Below, piece by piece: positions 44,010 to 53,193 of a stretch of 64,000 nt of DNA. Position numbers and translations under genes: made by a program. How positions within the stretch are numbered: position 1 is the stretch's first letter; every line of letters starts with the position of its first letter. Under the pieces are notes generated by a model. The model was given only the letters and a program-made list of their open reading frames with translations, had not been told where the DNA came from and did no database searches. The stretch comes from JAICYJ01 sp963737445 (GTDB taxonomy: Bacteria > Actinomycetota > Thermoleophilia > Gaiellales > JAICJC01). Location of the stretch: NCBI GenBank assembly GCA_963737445.1, contig CAVTSO010000013.1, positions 1-64,000 on the forward strand, in the 5' to 3' direction.

Positions 44010-45446
44010 TTGAACAGCTTGAGTGACGACCCTTTCCTCCGGTCATCTTTCCCGCGTAGTCCGAGCGCCGGTGGGCTGCGACCCGGACGATTGGTCTGGG
44101 TTCCTGTGCTCGTCGCGATGCTCGCGCAGGTGCTGTCCGCGGCTGCTGCCGCTGGGCCCGACCCTGCCGCTACACCGCCGGTGAGTCCGATCCGACACAT
44201 CGTCGTCATCCTGCAGGAGAACCACAGCTTCGACAATCTTCTCGGCGGCTGGTGTCACCGGCACCACCGCTGTGATGGCGTTGTGCGAGGGGAGCTCTCG
44301 AACGGGAAGCTGATTCCGTTGCGTGAGCCGGCGGATCGGGTCAGCCTCGTGAATCACGGTAACCGGGCGCATCGGCGCTCCTGGGACAAGGGGGCGATGG
44401 ACGGGTTCGATCGAGTGCCGGGTTGCGGTGCAGCGCAACGCTTCCGCTGCTACGTCCAGTATCTCCCGCGCGACATTCCGAACTTCGCCCGCCTGGCTCG
44501 GCATTTTGTGGTGGCCGACCGTGTCTTCGAGTCGGACGGCATCCCGAGCTGGGGGTCGCATCTCGAGCTCGCCACGGGCGGGGACCTGGACGGTTTCACC
44601 GGGCGAAATCCGGTGCACGTTCCCGGCATACCGCGCAACGGGTGGGGCTGCGATTCGCTGTTGGACGCGCGTTGGCGACCCGCACCGGGGGCCCCCATAC
44701 AGTCGGAACCATCCTGCATCCCCGATCGAGCAGGCAATGGGCCATACCGCCCGAGTCCCGTGCAGTGGGTCCCGACGATCATGGATCGGCTCGCCGCTGC
44801 CTCGGACAGTTGGAAGCTGTACACGGTGCTGCCGAGCATGGCATCGCAGGGCCTCCCGATCGGCGGGTACGGCTGGGCGATCTGTCCGACGTTCGCTGAT
44901 TGTTTGTACACCGGCCAGGCTGCGAACGACGTGCCACTGTTCGACGTCCTCCAGGATGCGTCGGCCGGCACCTTGCCGAACTTCGCCATTGTCACCCCGA
45001 CGTCCAAGCTCTCTCAACACAACGGCTACTCGATGCTCAATGGCGACAACTACGTCGGCCAGATCATGTCCGCACTCATGGACGGCCCTGAATGGGACTC
45101 CACCGCCGTCATCATCACCTACGACGACTACGGCGGCTTCTACGACCATGTGCCATCTCCAGATGGAACCGACGCGATCAGGCTGCCGTTCATCATCGTC
45201 TCGCCCTGGGCAAAGCCCGGGTACACCGATCACTCATACGGATCACTGGACAGCATTGATGCCTTCGTCGAGCACACGTTCGGCCTTCAGCCGCTGACTG
45301 CGCGCGATGCCACCGCCTACAACCTCCACCACGCCTTCGACTTCGCACAATCGCCACAGCCGGCCGTGCCGATGACACGGACGCCCGTCCCGAGAGCTGA
45401 ACTCCGCGCCATCCGGCGCCACCCGCCGCCGGCAGACGTCACCTAA
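44010..45446 (+). CDS. Secreted phosphoesterase (phospholipase C/acid phosphatase family)
   Basis: A 478-residue exported enzyme of the phosphoesterase family PF04185. After an N-terminal signal (about residues 28-50, VWVPVLVAMLAQVLSAAAAA) come IRHIVVILQENHSFDNLLGG, HFVVADRVFESDGIPSWGSH, LSQHNGYSMLNGDNYVGQIM and ITYDDYGGFYDHVPSP, the metal- and substrate-site motifs of bacterial phospholipase C. It likely hydrolyses phospholipid or other phosphate esters outside the cell. The start is TTG 44010 or 44019. Confidence 0.88.
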   Translation: MNSLSDDPFLRSSFPRSPSAGGLRPGRLVWVPVLVAMLAQVLSAAAAAGPDPAATPPVSPIRHIVVILQENHSFDNLLGGWCHRHHRCDGVVRGELSNGKLIPLREPADRVSLVNHGNRAHRRSWDKGAMDGFDRVPGCGAAQRFRCYVQYLPRDIPNFARLARHFVVADRVFESDGIPSWGSHLELATGGDLDGFTGRNPVHVPGIPRNGWGCDSLLDARWRPAPGAPIQSEPSCIPDRAGNGPYRPSPVQWVPTIMDRLAAASDSWKLYTVLPSMASQGLPIGGYGWAICPTFADCLYTGQAANDVPLFDVLQDASAGTLPNFAIVTPTSKLSQHNGYSMLNGDNYVGQIMSALMDGPEWDSTAVIITYDDYGGFYDHVPSPDGTDAIRLPFIIVSPWAKPGYTDHSYGSLDSIDAFVEHTFGLQPLTARDATAYNLHHAFDFAQSPQPAVPMTRTPVPRAELRAIRRHPPPADVT

Positions 45447-45757
45447 GGCGGGCACGACCGGCCCGCGGGCTGGGGACTGTCGGTGCCCGCCGCCAGCTTG
45501 AGCGTCGACGGCGTGGTCGTGGTAAGCCGCAGCGGCTGCGGAACGCACCCAGAGGATCGAGCAGGTGCGCCTCGGCCCCACCAGCGGCCTCGTCGGCGGC
45601 TCGGCCGGTGTTCTGTACTTCGACGACTTCGTCTCCACCCGCACCGCCACCATCGGACCCTGACCGCAGCGATCGGGAGAACCGATCCCGCCCCGCTTCC
45701 GAATGGGCACGCAAACCGGCGGCAGATGCCGCCCGCAGCCCTCAGAAAGGGGTCACG
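45447..45757. other. Intergenic region with a remnant of a secreted protein
   Basis: Apart from the 45541-45663 remnant, no gene is seen. The ferritin-like gene promoter probably lies in its last 90 bases. Confidence 0.45.
45541..45663 (+). pseudogene. C-terminal fragment of a secreted actinobacterial protein
   Basis: The frame ending at the TGA at 45661-45663 reads RIEQVRLGPTSGLVGGSAGV followed by LYFDDFVSTRTATIGP, the typical last strands of an extracellular beta-sandwich (LamG-like) repeat protein. No upstream domain in frame, so it is a truncated relic. Confidence 0.5.
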
Positions 45758-46546
45758 ATGACAGACATGATGGATCGGACGCTGACGCGAGCGTCACTAA
45801 TCCGAGGCGGCGCCGCCGCGGGTGTCGGGCTCGCGGTGGGTGGCCTCACGGGTGTGGCGCCGTCGTTTGCGTCGGGAGCCACCCAGGGCGACGTCGACAT
45901 CCTGATCGCCGCCGAGATCGCCGAGGCACTGGCGGTCACGACGTACTCCAACATCATCTTCAACGCGCCATTCTTCACGCGCCTTGCGGACGACGATCAG
46001 GGGTATCTGCGGGCGGCACGCCAGGAGGAAATGTCGCATTACCTGCTGGAGAAGTCGGCAACCGGCAAGGACTCGCCGTACACCGCGTTCTTCTATCCGC
46101 ACCACATGTTCCACAACGCCCGCGTGACGCTCAACACGCTGGTCTCGCTGGAGGACGCCTTCATCGCCGCCTACCTGGTCGGCGTCCGTGACTTCTCGAG
46201 TGCCGACCTGCGCGTGACCGCCGCTCGCATCATGGGGATCGAGAGCGACCATCGCACGCTGGCACGCGTCGTCGCACCCGGCGTCGCGCCCAGGGACCGG
46301 GGCCCGATCGAGCGTGTGAAGGGCATCCAGGGCGTCCGCGAGTCCGTCGACCCGCCCAACAACAACGGCTACGAGCGCACGCTCGGCCTCACCAACATCA
46401 GCCAGGCCGTCCACGCGCTGCTCCCGTTCGTCGATGCCTCGGCCGCGGCCAAGGCCGGGTTCAACACCCGGACGGCGTTCAAGTTCCATCCGTTCACGCC
46501 CCACCTGCCCACCCAGCTGGGCGCGTTCCACAGCTTCGCCGGTTGA
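45758..46546 (+). CDS. Ferritin-like domain protein, Tat-type signal
   Basis: A 262-residue exported protein. The N-terminus has a signal-like segment (TRASLIRGGAAAGVGLAVGG), then a four-helix ferritin-like bundle: ILIAAEIAEALAVTTYSNII, RAARQEEMSHYLLEKSATG (Glu-x-x-x-His metal pair), SLEDAFIAAYLVGVRDF and GIESDHRTLARVVA. The Glu and His pairs suggest a di-metal centre; proteins of this group are predicted in iron or stress handling at the envelope. An AAAGGGG ribosome-binding site precedes the ATG at 45758. Confidence 0.85.
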   Translation: MTDMMDRTLTRASLIRGGAAAGVGLAVGGLTGVAPSFASGATQGDVDILIAAEIAEALAVTTYSNIIFNAPFFTRLADDDQGYLRAARQEEMSHYLLEKSATGKDSPYTAFFYPHHMFHNARVTLNTLVSLEDAFIAAYLVGVRDFSSADLRVTAARIMGIESDHRTLARVVAPGVAPRDRGPIERVKGIQGVRESVDPPNNNGYERTLGLTNISQAVHALLPFVDASAAAKAGFNTRTAFKFHPFTPHLPTQLGAFHSFAG

Positions 46547-46607
46547 CCCCAGACGGTGCCGCGGCACGGAGCCTGACACCGTTCCGTGCCGCGGCCCGTC
46601 GTTTCGG

Positions 46608-47861
46608 TCAGGGCATCGGCGGCCGGTAGTTCGTCCGGCCCCAGGCGCGGGCTACCGTCTTGGGATCGCTCACGCGCACGTAAGACGGGATCGCGTTCAG
46701 GATCCGCCGGTAGTCGTTCCAGCAGTACCGCTCCGCATCATCCGTCCAGTGATCCTTCCAGTGACGCGCGTTGCAGCGCCACTGCCCCTTGCGGTCGCCG
46801 GTCACGAACACGTAGCTCTGCAGCGTCAGCCACTGGTTCGGTGCCAGCCGTTGCAGCGTCTGGATCAGCGCGACCGGCGAATGGTAGGTGGTCGCGGTTT
46901 GCAGCTTCGAGCACGGCAGAGCCGGGTCGTTGCAGCGGCCGCCGCCAACCCCGGTGGTTCGTTGCCAGTGGGGAAATACCATCGCCTGTGCTCGCGTCGT
47001 GGGGCCGCCCGCGTAGCGCCTGCCGAACGCGAAGCACTTGGAGACGACGTCGGTCTCGACCTCTCCGCTCCACTTGTTGTCCGGGTAGGCGAACAACCCG
47101 TCCCCGCTCCAATGCCCGTGGCGCTCGAGATCGAGGAGGCTGCCGCAGGTCTCCGACCACCGCTGCTTCGGCGTCATCGAAGCAAGATTGGTTGCGAACG
47201 AACGGCCGTGCGACACGAACTTCCAGCCGTAGCGGTCGCGCAGCCGTGCCAGATCGGCCCACGACCCCGTCAGTGTCCGTTTGTAGTGCACGCAGGCGCG
47301 GGTCGCGGCGCGTGTGATGCCGGTCTCGACCGAGCCGGTGGCGGCAATGCCGCGGCGCGCCAGCGCGGGTGCCACCTGCGTGATCAGGTTGACGGAGCCG
47401 GTGCGGTCGGGCCGGCAGTCCGAGGCGTTCATGATCTCCGACCGTGAGAACAGCAGGGTCAGAAACGGCGTCGCTGGGGACGGACGCTGGACGGCGTCGG
47501 CGTCGAACACCAGGCGAAACCGTGAGTGCCCGGTCGCCGCGCGCACCCGCAGCCGGTAGCGGCCGGGCCGGGCCGAGCGCAGCATCAGGTGCTTGGGGTG
47601 GGCACGGCTGACGGCCCGCGCCACCGGCACCCACGTGCCGCTGCGGGTGTGCCTGGCCAGGTACAGCCGCAGGTTGGCGTCTGCGTTCAGCCAGTGCAGC
47701 GTGGCCGTGATGTCTCGCGTGCGCTGTGTATGGAACACGGTGTCGGCCCGGCGCGGTGCGAGCACGGCGGTCGAGTCCACGCGGCCCGTAATCGTCTGCG
47801 CCTGGGCGATGCCGGTCCACGCACAGAACAGAACGAGCGCCGCGGCCAACGTGCGTCTCAT
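46608..47861 (-). CDS. Secreted protein with PPC-like and polysaccharide deacetylase-like domains
   Basis: A 417-residue exported protein. The signal peptide MRRTLAAALVLFCAWTGIAQ is followed by a beta-sandwich of about 110 residues (ITGRVDSTAVLAP, then ATLHWLNADANLRLYLARHT and RPGRYRLRVRAATG, a pre-peptidase C-terminal type) and a NodB-like region (ALARRGIAATGSVETGITR, YGWKFVSHGRSFATNLASM, GLFAYPDNKW). Deacetylase catalytic residues are not all evident, so the enzyme activity is uncertain. A GGAGAAGG site precedes the start at 47861. Confidence 0.72.
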   Translation of the reverse strand: MRRTLAAALVLFCAWTGIAQAQTITGRVDSTAVLAPRRADTVFHTQRTRDITATLHWLNADANLRLYLARHTRSGTWVPVARAVSRAHPKHLMLRSARPGRYRLRVRAATGHSRFRLVFDADAVQRPSPATPFLTLLFSRSEIMNASDCRPDRTGSVNLITQVAPALARRGIAATGSVETGITRAATRACVHYKRTLTGSWADLARLRDRYGWKFVSHGRSFATNLASMTPKQRWSETCGSLLDLERHGHWSGDGLFAYPDNKWSGEVETDVVSKCFAFGRRYAGGPTTRAQAMVFPHWQRTTGVGGGRCNDPALPCSKLQTATTYHSPVALIQTLQRLAPNQWLTLQSYVFVTGDRKGQWRCNARHWKDHWTDDAERYCWNDYRRILNAIPSYVRVSDPKTVARAWGRTNYRPPMP

Positions 47862-47966
47862 GCCTTCTCCTGGGTTCAGCTGTTCGAGCGGGGACACGGA
47901 GCGGCCCGCCACGGATGTCCACCCGACGCTAGCAAGACCGCGCGCGCCAGTAAACGGTAAAGATCG

Positions 47967-48698
47967 CTATTTCCGGGAATCGCGTTCGCCGACCATCAGC
48001 TGCTCGAGCCGCCTGGCCATCCGCGGCCCCGCGGCCGAGTCCTCGTGCTTGAAGTAGCAGTAGACGTCGCTGCCGTCGTCCAGCGCAGCCTGGATCCGCC
48101 CGGCCCACACGTCGAGCTCGGAGTCGCTGTAGGCAGCGCGTCGCAGTCGCAGGTATCCGAACGGCTGCCACACCAGCTCGTCCCCGCGGGCAGCGGCGTC
48201 GTCTGTGTCGGCAACACAGCGTGCTATCTGCCGCTCGGCCAGGAATGGCCAGGCTGCACGCCAGCTGGGGTGGCGGAACTCCATCACCGCCCCGATCCCC
48301 GGCGGCAGCCCGTCGGCGAGCGCCGCCAGCAGCGGCTCGTCGTACTCCACGGTCGGCGGGCACTGGAACAGGACCGGTCCCAGCCGGTCTCCGAGCACGG
48401 CCGCCTCGTTCATGAACGCGCGCACCTCCCCGGCCACGCCGCGCAGCCGTCGCACGTGCGTGATCCGCTGATTGGCCTTGAGGGTGAACCGAAACCCTTC
48501 CGGCGTCTGCTGGAGCCACGAGGTGAGCACCTTCTGCGACGGAAACTTGCGGAACGTGTAGTTGATCTCGACCGACCGAAAGATCGTTGCATAGTACGAC
48601 AACATGCGCGAGGCGGGCAGACCCTCCGGGTAGAAGACGCCGTGGCGCCACTCGTCGTACCCGAACCCGGAGGTGCCGAGGTAGAGCGTTCCGGCCAT
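47967..48698 (-). CDS. DUF72 family protein
   Basis: A 243-residue TIM-barrel protein: LYLGTSGFGYDEWRHGVFYP, SVEINYTFRKFPS, FRFTLKANQRITH and VMEFRHPSW. It is the classic DUF72 version, whereas the 31887 gene is a more divergent member. Divergent from the hydrolase gene, with about 20 bases between starts. Confidence 0.9.
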   Translation of the reverse strand: MAGTLYLGTSGFGYDEWRHGVFYPEGLPASRMLSYYATIFRSVEINYTFRKFPSQKVLTSWLQQTPEGFRFTLKANQRITHVRRLRGVAGEVRAFMNEAAVLGDRLGPVLFQCPPTVEYDEPLLAALADGLPPGIGAVMEFRHPSWRAAWPFLAERQIARCVADTDDAAARGDELVWQPFGYLRLRRAAYSDSELDVWAGRIQAALDDGSDVYCYFKHEDSAAGPRMARRLEQLMVGERDSRK

Positions 48699-48718
48699 GG
48701 CTGGCATCATCCCACCCC

Positions 48719-49363
48719 GTGGCCGCCGATCACGATCATGAGCTGACGCTGCACCCGGCCGGAGCGACGGCGATGCTGGTGCTCGGGCACGGCGCCGGAT
48801 CGTCGATGACGTCGCCGTTCCTGACCGGGTTCAGCGAGCAGATCGCCGAGCTGGGCGTGGCCACGCACCGCTTCGACTTCCCCTACATGCGGGCCGGTCG
48901 CCGGGCGCCCGACCGCGCGCCGGTGCTGATCGAGGCCTACCGGGAGGCGTGGTCGCGGGCGGTCGAGCTGGCGGCGGGGCTGCCGGTGTTCGCGGGCGGG
49001 CGCTCGATGGGCGGTCGCATCGCGTCGATGGCGGCAGCCGAGGGCATGCCTGCCGCAGGGCTCGTGTTCCTGGCCTACCCGCTGCATCCGCCCGGCCGGC
49101 CCGAGAAGATCCGCGATGAGCACCTGTACGGCCTGCGGATGCCGATGCTGTTCCTCCAGGGCACCCGCGACAGCTTCGCGCAGCCGGCCTTGCTGACCGA
49201 GGTGCTGGAGCGCCTGGGCTCGCGTGCCGAGCTCGTCTCGATAGAGGGCGGCGACCACTCGTTCGCCCGGGCCGGCGCCAGCCGCGACGGGCGCCGCATC
49301 GGAGCGTCGCTGGCGCTGCTCGCCGCCGCCTTCGTGGAGCGCGTGGTGGCCGGCTCGGGCTGA
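48719..49363 (+). CDS. Alpha/beta hydrolase (KANL3/Tex30-like)
   Basis: A 214-residue hydrolase: LVLGHGAGSSMTSPFL, nucleophile elbow AGGRSMGGRIAS (Ser), then MPMLFLQGTRDSFAQP (Asp) and the terminal His in EGGDHSFAR. All three catalytic residues are present. The GTG start at 48719 is the first in frame. The substrate is unknown; related small esterases act on acyl esters. Confidence 0.82.
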   Translation: MAADHDHELTLHPAGATAMLVLGHGAGSSMTSPFLTGFSEQIAELGVATHRFDFPYMRAGRRAPDRAPVLIEAYREAWSRAVELAAGLPVFAGGRSMGGRIASMAAAEGMPAAGLVFLAYPLHPPGRPEKIRDEHLYGLRMPMLFLQGTRDSFAQPALLTEVLERLGSRAELVSIEGGDHSFARAGASRDGRRIGASLALLAAAFVERVVAGSG

Positions 49364-49407
49364 CGGCTACCGGCGGGCGTTCGCCAGGGCTGCGGTACAG
49401 TCGGCCG

Positions 49408-50853
49408 ATGTTCAGCCTTGACACCGGCCGCGACGTGCTCACTCCCGACCAGCTCGACCAGGTGCACGAGCGGGCGATGACGGTGCTTGAGGAGATCGGC
49501 ACGGACGTGCGCCACCCGGCGGCGCTCGAGATGCTGGCCGGGCTCGGCCAGAAGATCGACGGCGAGCGTGTCCACTGGGATCGCGAGTTCGTGATGGAGA
49601 TGCTGGCCCAGGCGCCGCATGCGTTCACGCTGCGGGGTCGCAACCCCGAGCGGGCGGTGCGGCTGGGCGACTCGAAGCCGGTGCTGACGCCGGTGGGCGG
49701 CTCGCCCTTCTGCTCCGACCTCGAGCGCGGACGCCGGGACGGCACGTACGCCGACCACGTCGAGCTGATCAAGATGGCGCAGGCCGCCGACCTGATCACC
49801 TGCAACCAGAGCGGCACCGTCGAGGCCGGCGATCTCGATGAGAACAGCCGCCACATGGACATGGACTACTCGGTGCTGCGGTACTCCGACAAGCCGCACG
49901 TCTGTTACGGCACCTCCGGGCCGAAGGCGCGGGACGCCGTCGCCCTGGCGGCGATCGCGTGCGGCGGTCGCGAGGCGATCGAGCAGACGCCGGCGCTGAT
50001 GGGGATCGTCAATCCCAACAGCCCGCTGGTCTGGGACTTCCTGATGGTGGATGCGTTGTCGGAATGGGCATCGGCAGGACAGCCCGTGGTGATCACGCCG
50101 TTCCTGCTGGCCGGGGCGACAGCGCCGATCACGATCGCCTCCGGGCTGGTGCTGAAGGTGGCGGAGGCGTTGTCTGGCGTGGCACTGGTGCAGGCGATCC
50201 GGCCCGGTACGCCCGCCCTGTTCGGATCGTTCTTCACCGCCGTGGACATGCGCACCGGCGGTCCCGCCTTCGGCACGCCTGAGTCGGTGCTGGGGACGCT
50301 GGCCGGGGGCCAGCTGGCACGGCGGTACGGCCTGCCCTACCGGGGCGGCGGCGGCCTCTGCTCGTCGAACTCGCTGGACATGGCGTCGGCGGCGGAGACG
50401 GCCATGACGCTGTGGGCGACGATGCTGTCCGGCTCGCACCTGGTGATGCACGCCGCCGGCTGGCTCGAGGGCGGCCTGACGGCGTCGTACGAGAAGTTCG
50501 CGATCGACCTCGAGATGCTGCGGATGTTCGCGATGATCGACGAGGGCATCGACACCAGCGAGGAGCGGTTCGCGATCGACGCGATGCGGGAGGAAGGGCC
50601 GGGCGGGATGTTCCTGGCCGCCGACCACACGCTCGCGCACTTCCGGGAGTGGATGTTCATGAGCCCGCTGTTCCGCTCGCAGGCCTACGTGACCTGGCAG
50701 AAGCAGGGCTCGGCCACCACCGCCACGCTGGCCACCGCCGAGTGGAAGAAGCTGCTCGAGAGCTACGTGGATCCCGGCATCGACCCGGCCGTCGACGAGG
50801 AGCTGCAGGAGTACATGCAGCGGCGCAGGGCCGAGATTGAGGCGGCCCTCTGA
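49408..50853 (+). CDS. Trimethylamine methyltransferase (MttB) family protein, non-pyrrolysine
   Basis: A 481-residue TIM-barrel methyltransferase of the COG5598 family. Motifs include HERAMTVLEEIGTDVRHPAA, ALAAIACGGREAIEQTPALM, WASAGQPVVITPFLLAGATA and GGGGLCSSNSLDMAS. No in-frame TAG is present, so it is not the pyrrolysine TMA enzyme; characterised relatives demethylate glycine betaine, proline betaine, carnitine or similar quaternary amines onto a corrinoid protein. The next gene starts within its stop codon (TGATG), linking it to the flavin dehydrogenase. Confidence 0.88.
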   Translation: MFSLDTGRDVLTPDQLDQVHERAMTVLEEIGTDVRHPAALEMLAGLGQKIDGERVHWDREFVMEMLAQAPHAFTLRGRNPERAVRLGDSKPVLTPVGGSPFCSDLERGRRDGTYADHVELIKMAQAADLITCNQSGTVEAGDLDENSRHMDMDYSVLRYSDKPHVCYGTSGPKARDAVALAAIACGGREAIEQTPALMGIVNPNSPLVWDFLMVDALSEWASAGQPVVITPFLLAGATAPITIASGLVLKVAEALSGVALVQAIRPGTPALFGSFFTAVDMRTGGPAFGTPESVLGTLAGGQLARRYGLPYRGGGGLCSSNSLDMASAAETAMTLWATMLSGSHLVMHAAGWLEGGLTASYEKFAIDLEMLRMFAMIDEGIDTSEERFAIDAMREEGPGGMFLAADHTLAHFREWMFMSPLFRSQAYVTWQKQGSATTATLATAEWKKLLESYVDPGIDPAVDEELQEYMQRRRAEIEAAL

Positions 50854-52949
50854 TGGGCCGGGAGCACCGTCACGACATCCTGTTCGAGCCGGTGCGGATC
50901 GGGCCGAAGACGCTGCGCAACCGGTTCTACCAGGTGCCTCACTGCACCGGCTTCGGGGTCGAGAAGCCGTGGACGCAGGCGGCGTTCCGAGGGATGAAGG
51001 CGGAGGGCGGCTGGGCGGCGGTGTGCACCGAGTACTGCTCGATCAGCCCCGAGTCCGACGAGACGCCCTACGTGTCGGCGCGGCTGTGGGATGACGAGGA
51101 CATGCGGGCGCTGCAGATGATGACCGACTGCGCGCACTCCCACGGCGCGCTGGCCGGGGTCGAGCTGTGGCACGGCGGCGTCTACGCCGAGGGCCGCGAG
51201 TCGCGGCTGCCGCAGCTGGCGCCGTCGCAGATCAGCAGCGACCTGGACAGCGTTGTGGTGCCAAAGACGATGGAGCCGGCCGACATCCGGCGCGCGCAGG
51301 GGGAGTGGGTCGCGGCCGCGAAGCGGGCACGCGGCGCCGGGTTCGACATCATCTACGTGTACGGGTCACATACCTACCTGCCCACGCAGTTCCTGTCGCC
51401 GGTGTACAACCGGCGCACCGACGCATACGGCGGCAGCTTCGAGAACCGCGCGCGCTTCTGGTTGGAGGCGATCGAGCTGGTCAAGGAGGCGGTCGGCGAC
51501 GACGTCGCGATCGCCGTGCGGATCGCCGCCGATTCCCTGGAGCTGTCCGGGGTCCCGATCGAGGAGGGGCTCGAGTTCATCCGCGCGGCCGACCCGATGG
51601 TCGACCTATGGGACGTGGTGATCGGCTCGATGTGGGGGGCGGGACGGCTCGACTCGGGCCCCTCGCGGTTCTTCGACCAGGGCTACCAGATGACCTGGTC
51701 GGGCCGGGCCCGCGAGGCGACCGAGAAGCCGATCGTGGTGGTGGGCAGGTTCACCGACCCCGACCGGATGGCGAACCTGGTGCGTGGCGGCACAGTCGAC
51801 CTGATCGGCGCGGCGCGGCCGTCGATCTCGGACCCGTTCCTGCCGGAGAAGATCGAGCAGGGACGCTACGACGAGATCCGCGAGTGCATCGGCTGCAACG
51901 CCTGCTACTCGCGGTCGATCTGGGGCCGGCATCTGGGCTGCACGCAGAACGCCACCGCAGGCGAGGAGTACCGGCGCGGGTGGCATCCGGAGCGGTTCGA
52001 TCACGCCGAGAACGCCGACCGGTCGGTGCTGGTGGTGGGCGCCGGCCCGGCCGGCATGGAGTGCACCACGGTGCTGGGCAAGCGCGGCATGGAGCTGGTG
52101 CACCTGGTGGACGGGGCCGACGACATCGGTGGCTGCATGAGCTGGATCACGCGCATGCCGGGACTCGGGACGTGGGGCCACGTGATTGACTACCGGCGTG
52201 CACAGATGGACCGGCTGGACAACGTCTCGCTGGGGCTCGGCACGCGGCTGTCGGCGGCCGACGTGCTCGACTACGGCGCCCAGATCGTGATCGTGGCGAC
52301 TGGTTCGCACTGGGCCGGAGACGGCATCAGCGGTGTCACGCGGCTGCCGATTCCCGGCGCGGATGCCACGCTGCCCCACGTGCTGACGCCGGAGCAGGTG
52401 ATGGTCGAGGGCAAGCGCCCGCCCGGCAGCCGGGTGGCGGTCGTCGACTACGAGGGCTACTTCGTCGGTTCGGCGCTGGCCGAGCAGCTGCGCAGCGACG
52501 GTTACGAGGTCGAGTTCGTGACAAGCCACGAGGCGGTCGCGCCCTACTGCGATCAGACGCTCGAGGGCCGGCCGGTGCGGGAGCGGCTGAACGCGATCCG
52601 GGTGCCGGTGCACCGGGCGGTGGTGGTCGACCGGATCGACGAGGGCGGGATCGACCTGGTGGGCGAGTTCCAGGCCACGTCGCGGCTGGCGGTGGACGGC
52701 GTGGTGCTGGTCACGCAGCGGCTCTCGGACGAGGCCCTGTACCGCGAGCTGGCGGGCGACCCGGCCGCCCTCGAGGCGGCCGGGATCGAGGCGGTCTACC
52801 GGATCGGCGACTGCGTCGCACCGCGCCTGATCGCGGACGCGATCTTCGACGGCCACCGCCTGGCTCGCGAGATCGACTCGCCCGACCCGGAGCGTCCGTT
52901 GCCCTACCTACGCGAGCGGCCGCTGATGGCGGGAACGCCGGCCGGCTGA
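50853..52949 (+). CDS. Trimethylamine/dimethylamine dehydrogenase-like iron-sulfur flavoprotein
   Basis: A 698-residue protein with the full domain plan of trimethylamine dehydrogenase: an FMN TIM barrel (about 1-380), then FAD/ADP-binding and NAD-like domains (VLVVGAGPAGMECTTVLGKR). Cys31 in YQVPHCTG sits at the covalent 6-S-cysteinyl-FMN site, Tyr in WAAVCTEYCSI and GALAGVELWHGG match the family, and the [4Fe-4S] Cys are in CIGCNACYSRSIWGRHLGC. Known enzymes oxidise tri- or dimethylamine to the lower amine plus formaldehyde and pass electrons to ETF. Here the aromatic cage near the cluster is rearranged, so the substrate may be another methylated amine. Confidence 0.88.
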   Translation: MGREHRHDILFEPVRIGPKTLRNRFYQVPHCTGFGVEKPWTQAAFRGMKAEGGWAAVCTEYCSISPESDETPYVSARLWDDEDMRALQMMTDCAHSHGALAGVELWHGGVYAEGRESRLPQLAPSQISSDLDSVVVPKTMEPADIRRAQGEWVAAAKRARGAGFDIIYVYGSHTYLPTQFLSPVYNRRTDAYGGSFENRARFWLEAIELVKEAVGDDVAIAVRIAADSLELSGVPIEEGLEFIRAADPMVDLWDVVIGSMWGAGRLDSGPSRFFDQGYQMTWSGRAREATEKPIVVVGRFTDPDRMANLVRGGTVDLIGAARPSISDPFLPEKIEQGRYDEIRECIGCNACYSRSIWGRHLGCTQNATAGEEYRRGWHPERFDHAENADRSVLVVGAGPAGMECTTVLGKRGMELVHLVDGADDIGGCMSWITRMPGLGTWGHVIDYRRAQMDRLDNVSLGLGTRLSAADVLDYGAQIVIVATGSHWAGDGISGVTRLPIPGADATLPHVLTPEQVMVEGKRPPGSRVAVVDYEGYFVGSALAEQLRSDGYEVEFVTSHEAVAPYCDQTLEGRPVRERLNAIRVPVHRAVVVDRIDEGGIDLVGEFQATSRLAVDGVVLVTQRLSDEALYRELAGDPAALEAAGIEAVYRIGDCVAPRLIADAIFDGHRLAREIDSPDPERPLPYLRERPLMAGTPAG

Positions 52950-53193
52950 CCCGTCACGGTTCCGTCACGATCTCGCAACGCCGCGGCCAGCCGGGGAGGT
53001 GTCAAACACCGAAACGGCGGCCGTTGCAGAGGCGGGGGGTTGCCGTTGCGAAGGTCACGGGTCTGTGACTGGTGCGCCGGTGGTTGTCACGGGCGGCGTG
53101 ACCTGGCCGCGATGGTGGCGTGGTGGTTCCTGTGCCCCGGCGTTGCGAAGCGGGGCATTTCGTGCGCAACGGATCGGTCGCGGCGGCGTGACG

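Noticed and set aside
49408..50853. Possible pyrrolysine-type MttB with in-frame TAG
   Set aside because: The frame is uninterrupted to its TGA stop, so no UAG decoding is needed.
52950..53193. Possible small gene between TMADH and the methyltransferase
   Set aside because: Frames in this stretch are low-complexity Val/Gly/Arg-rich and have no ribosome-binding site or motif.
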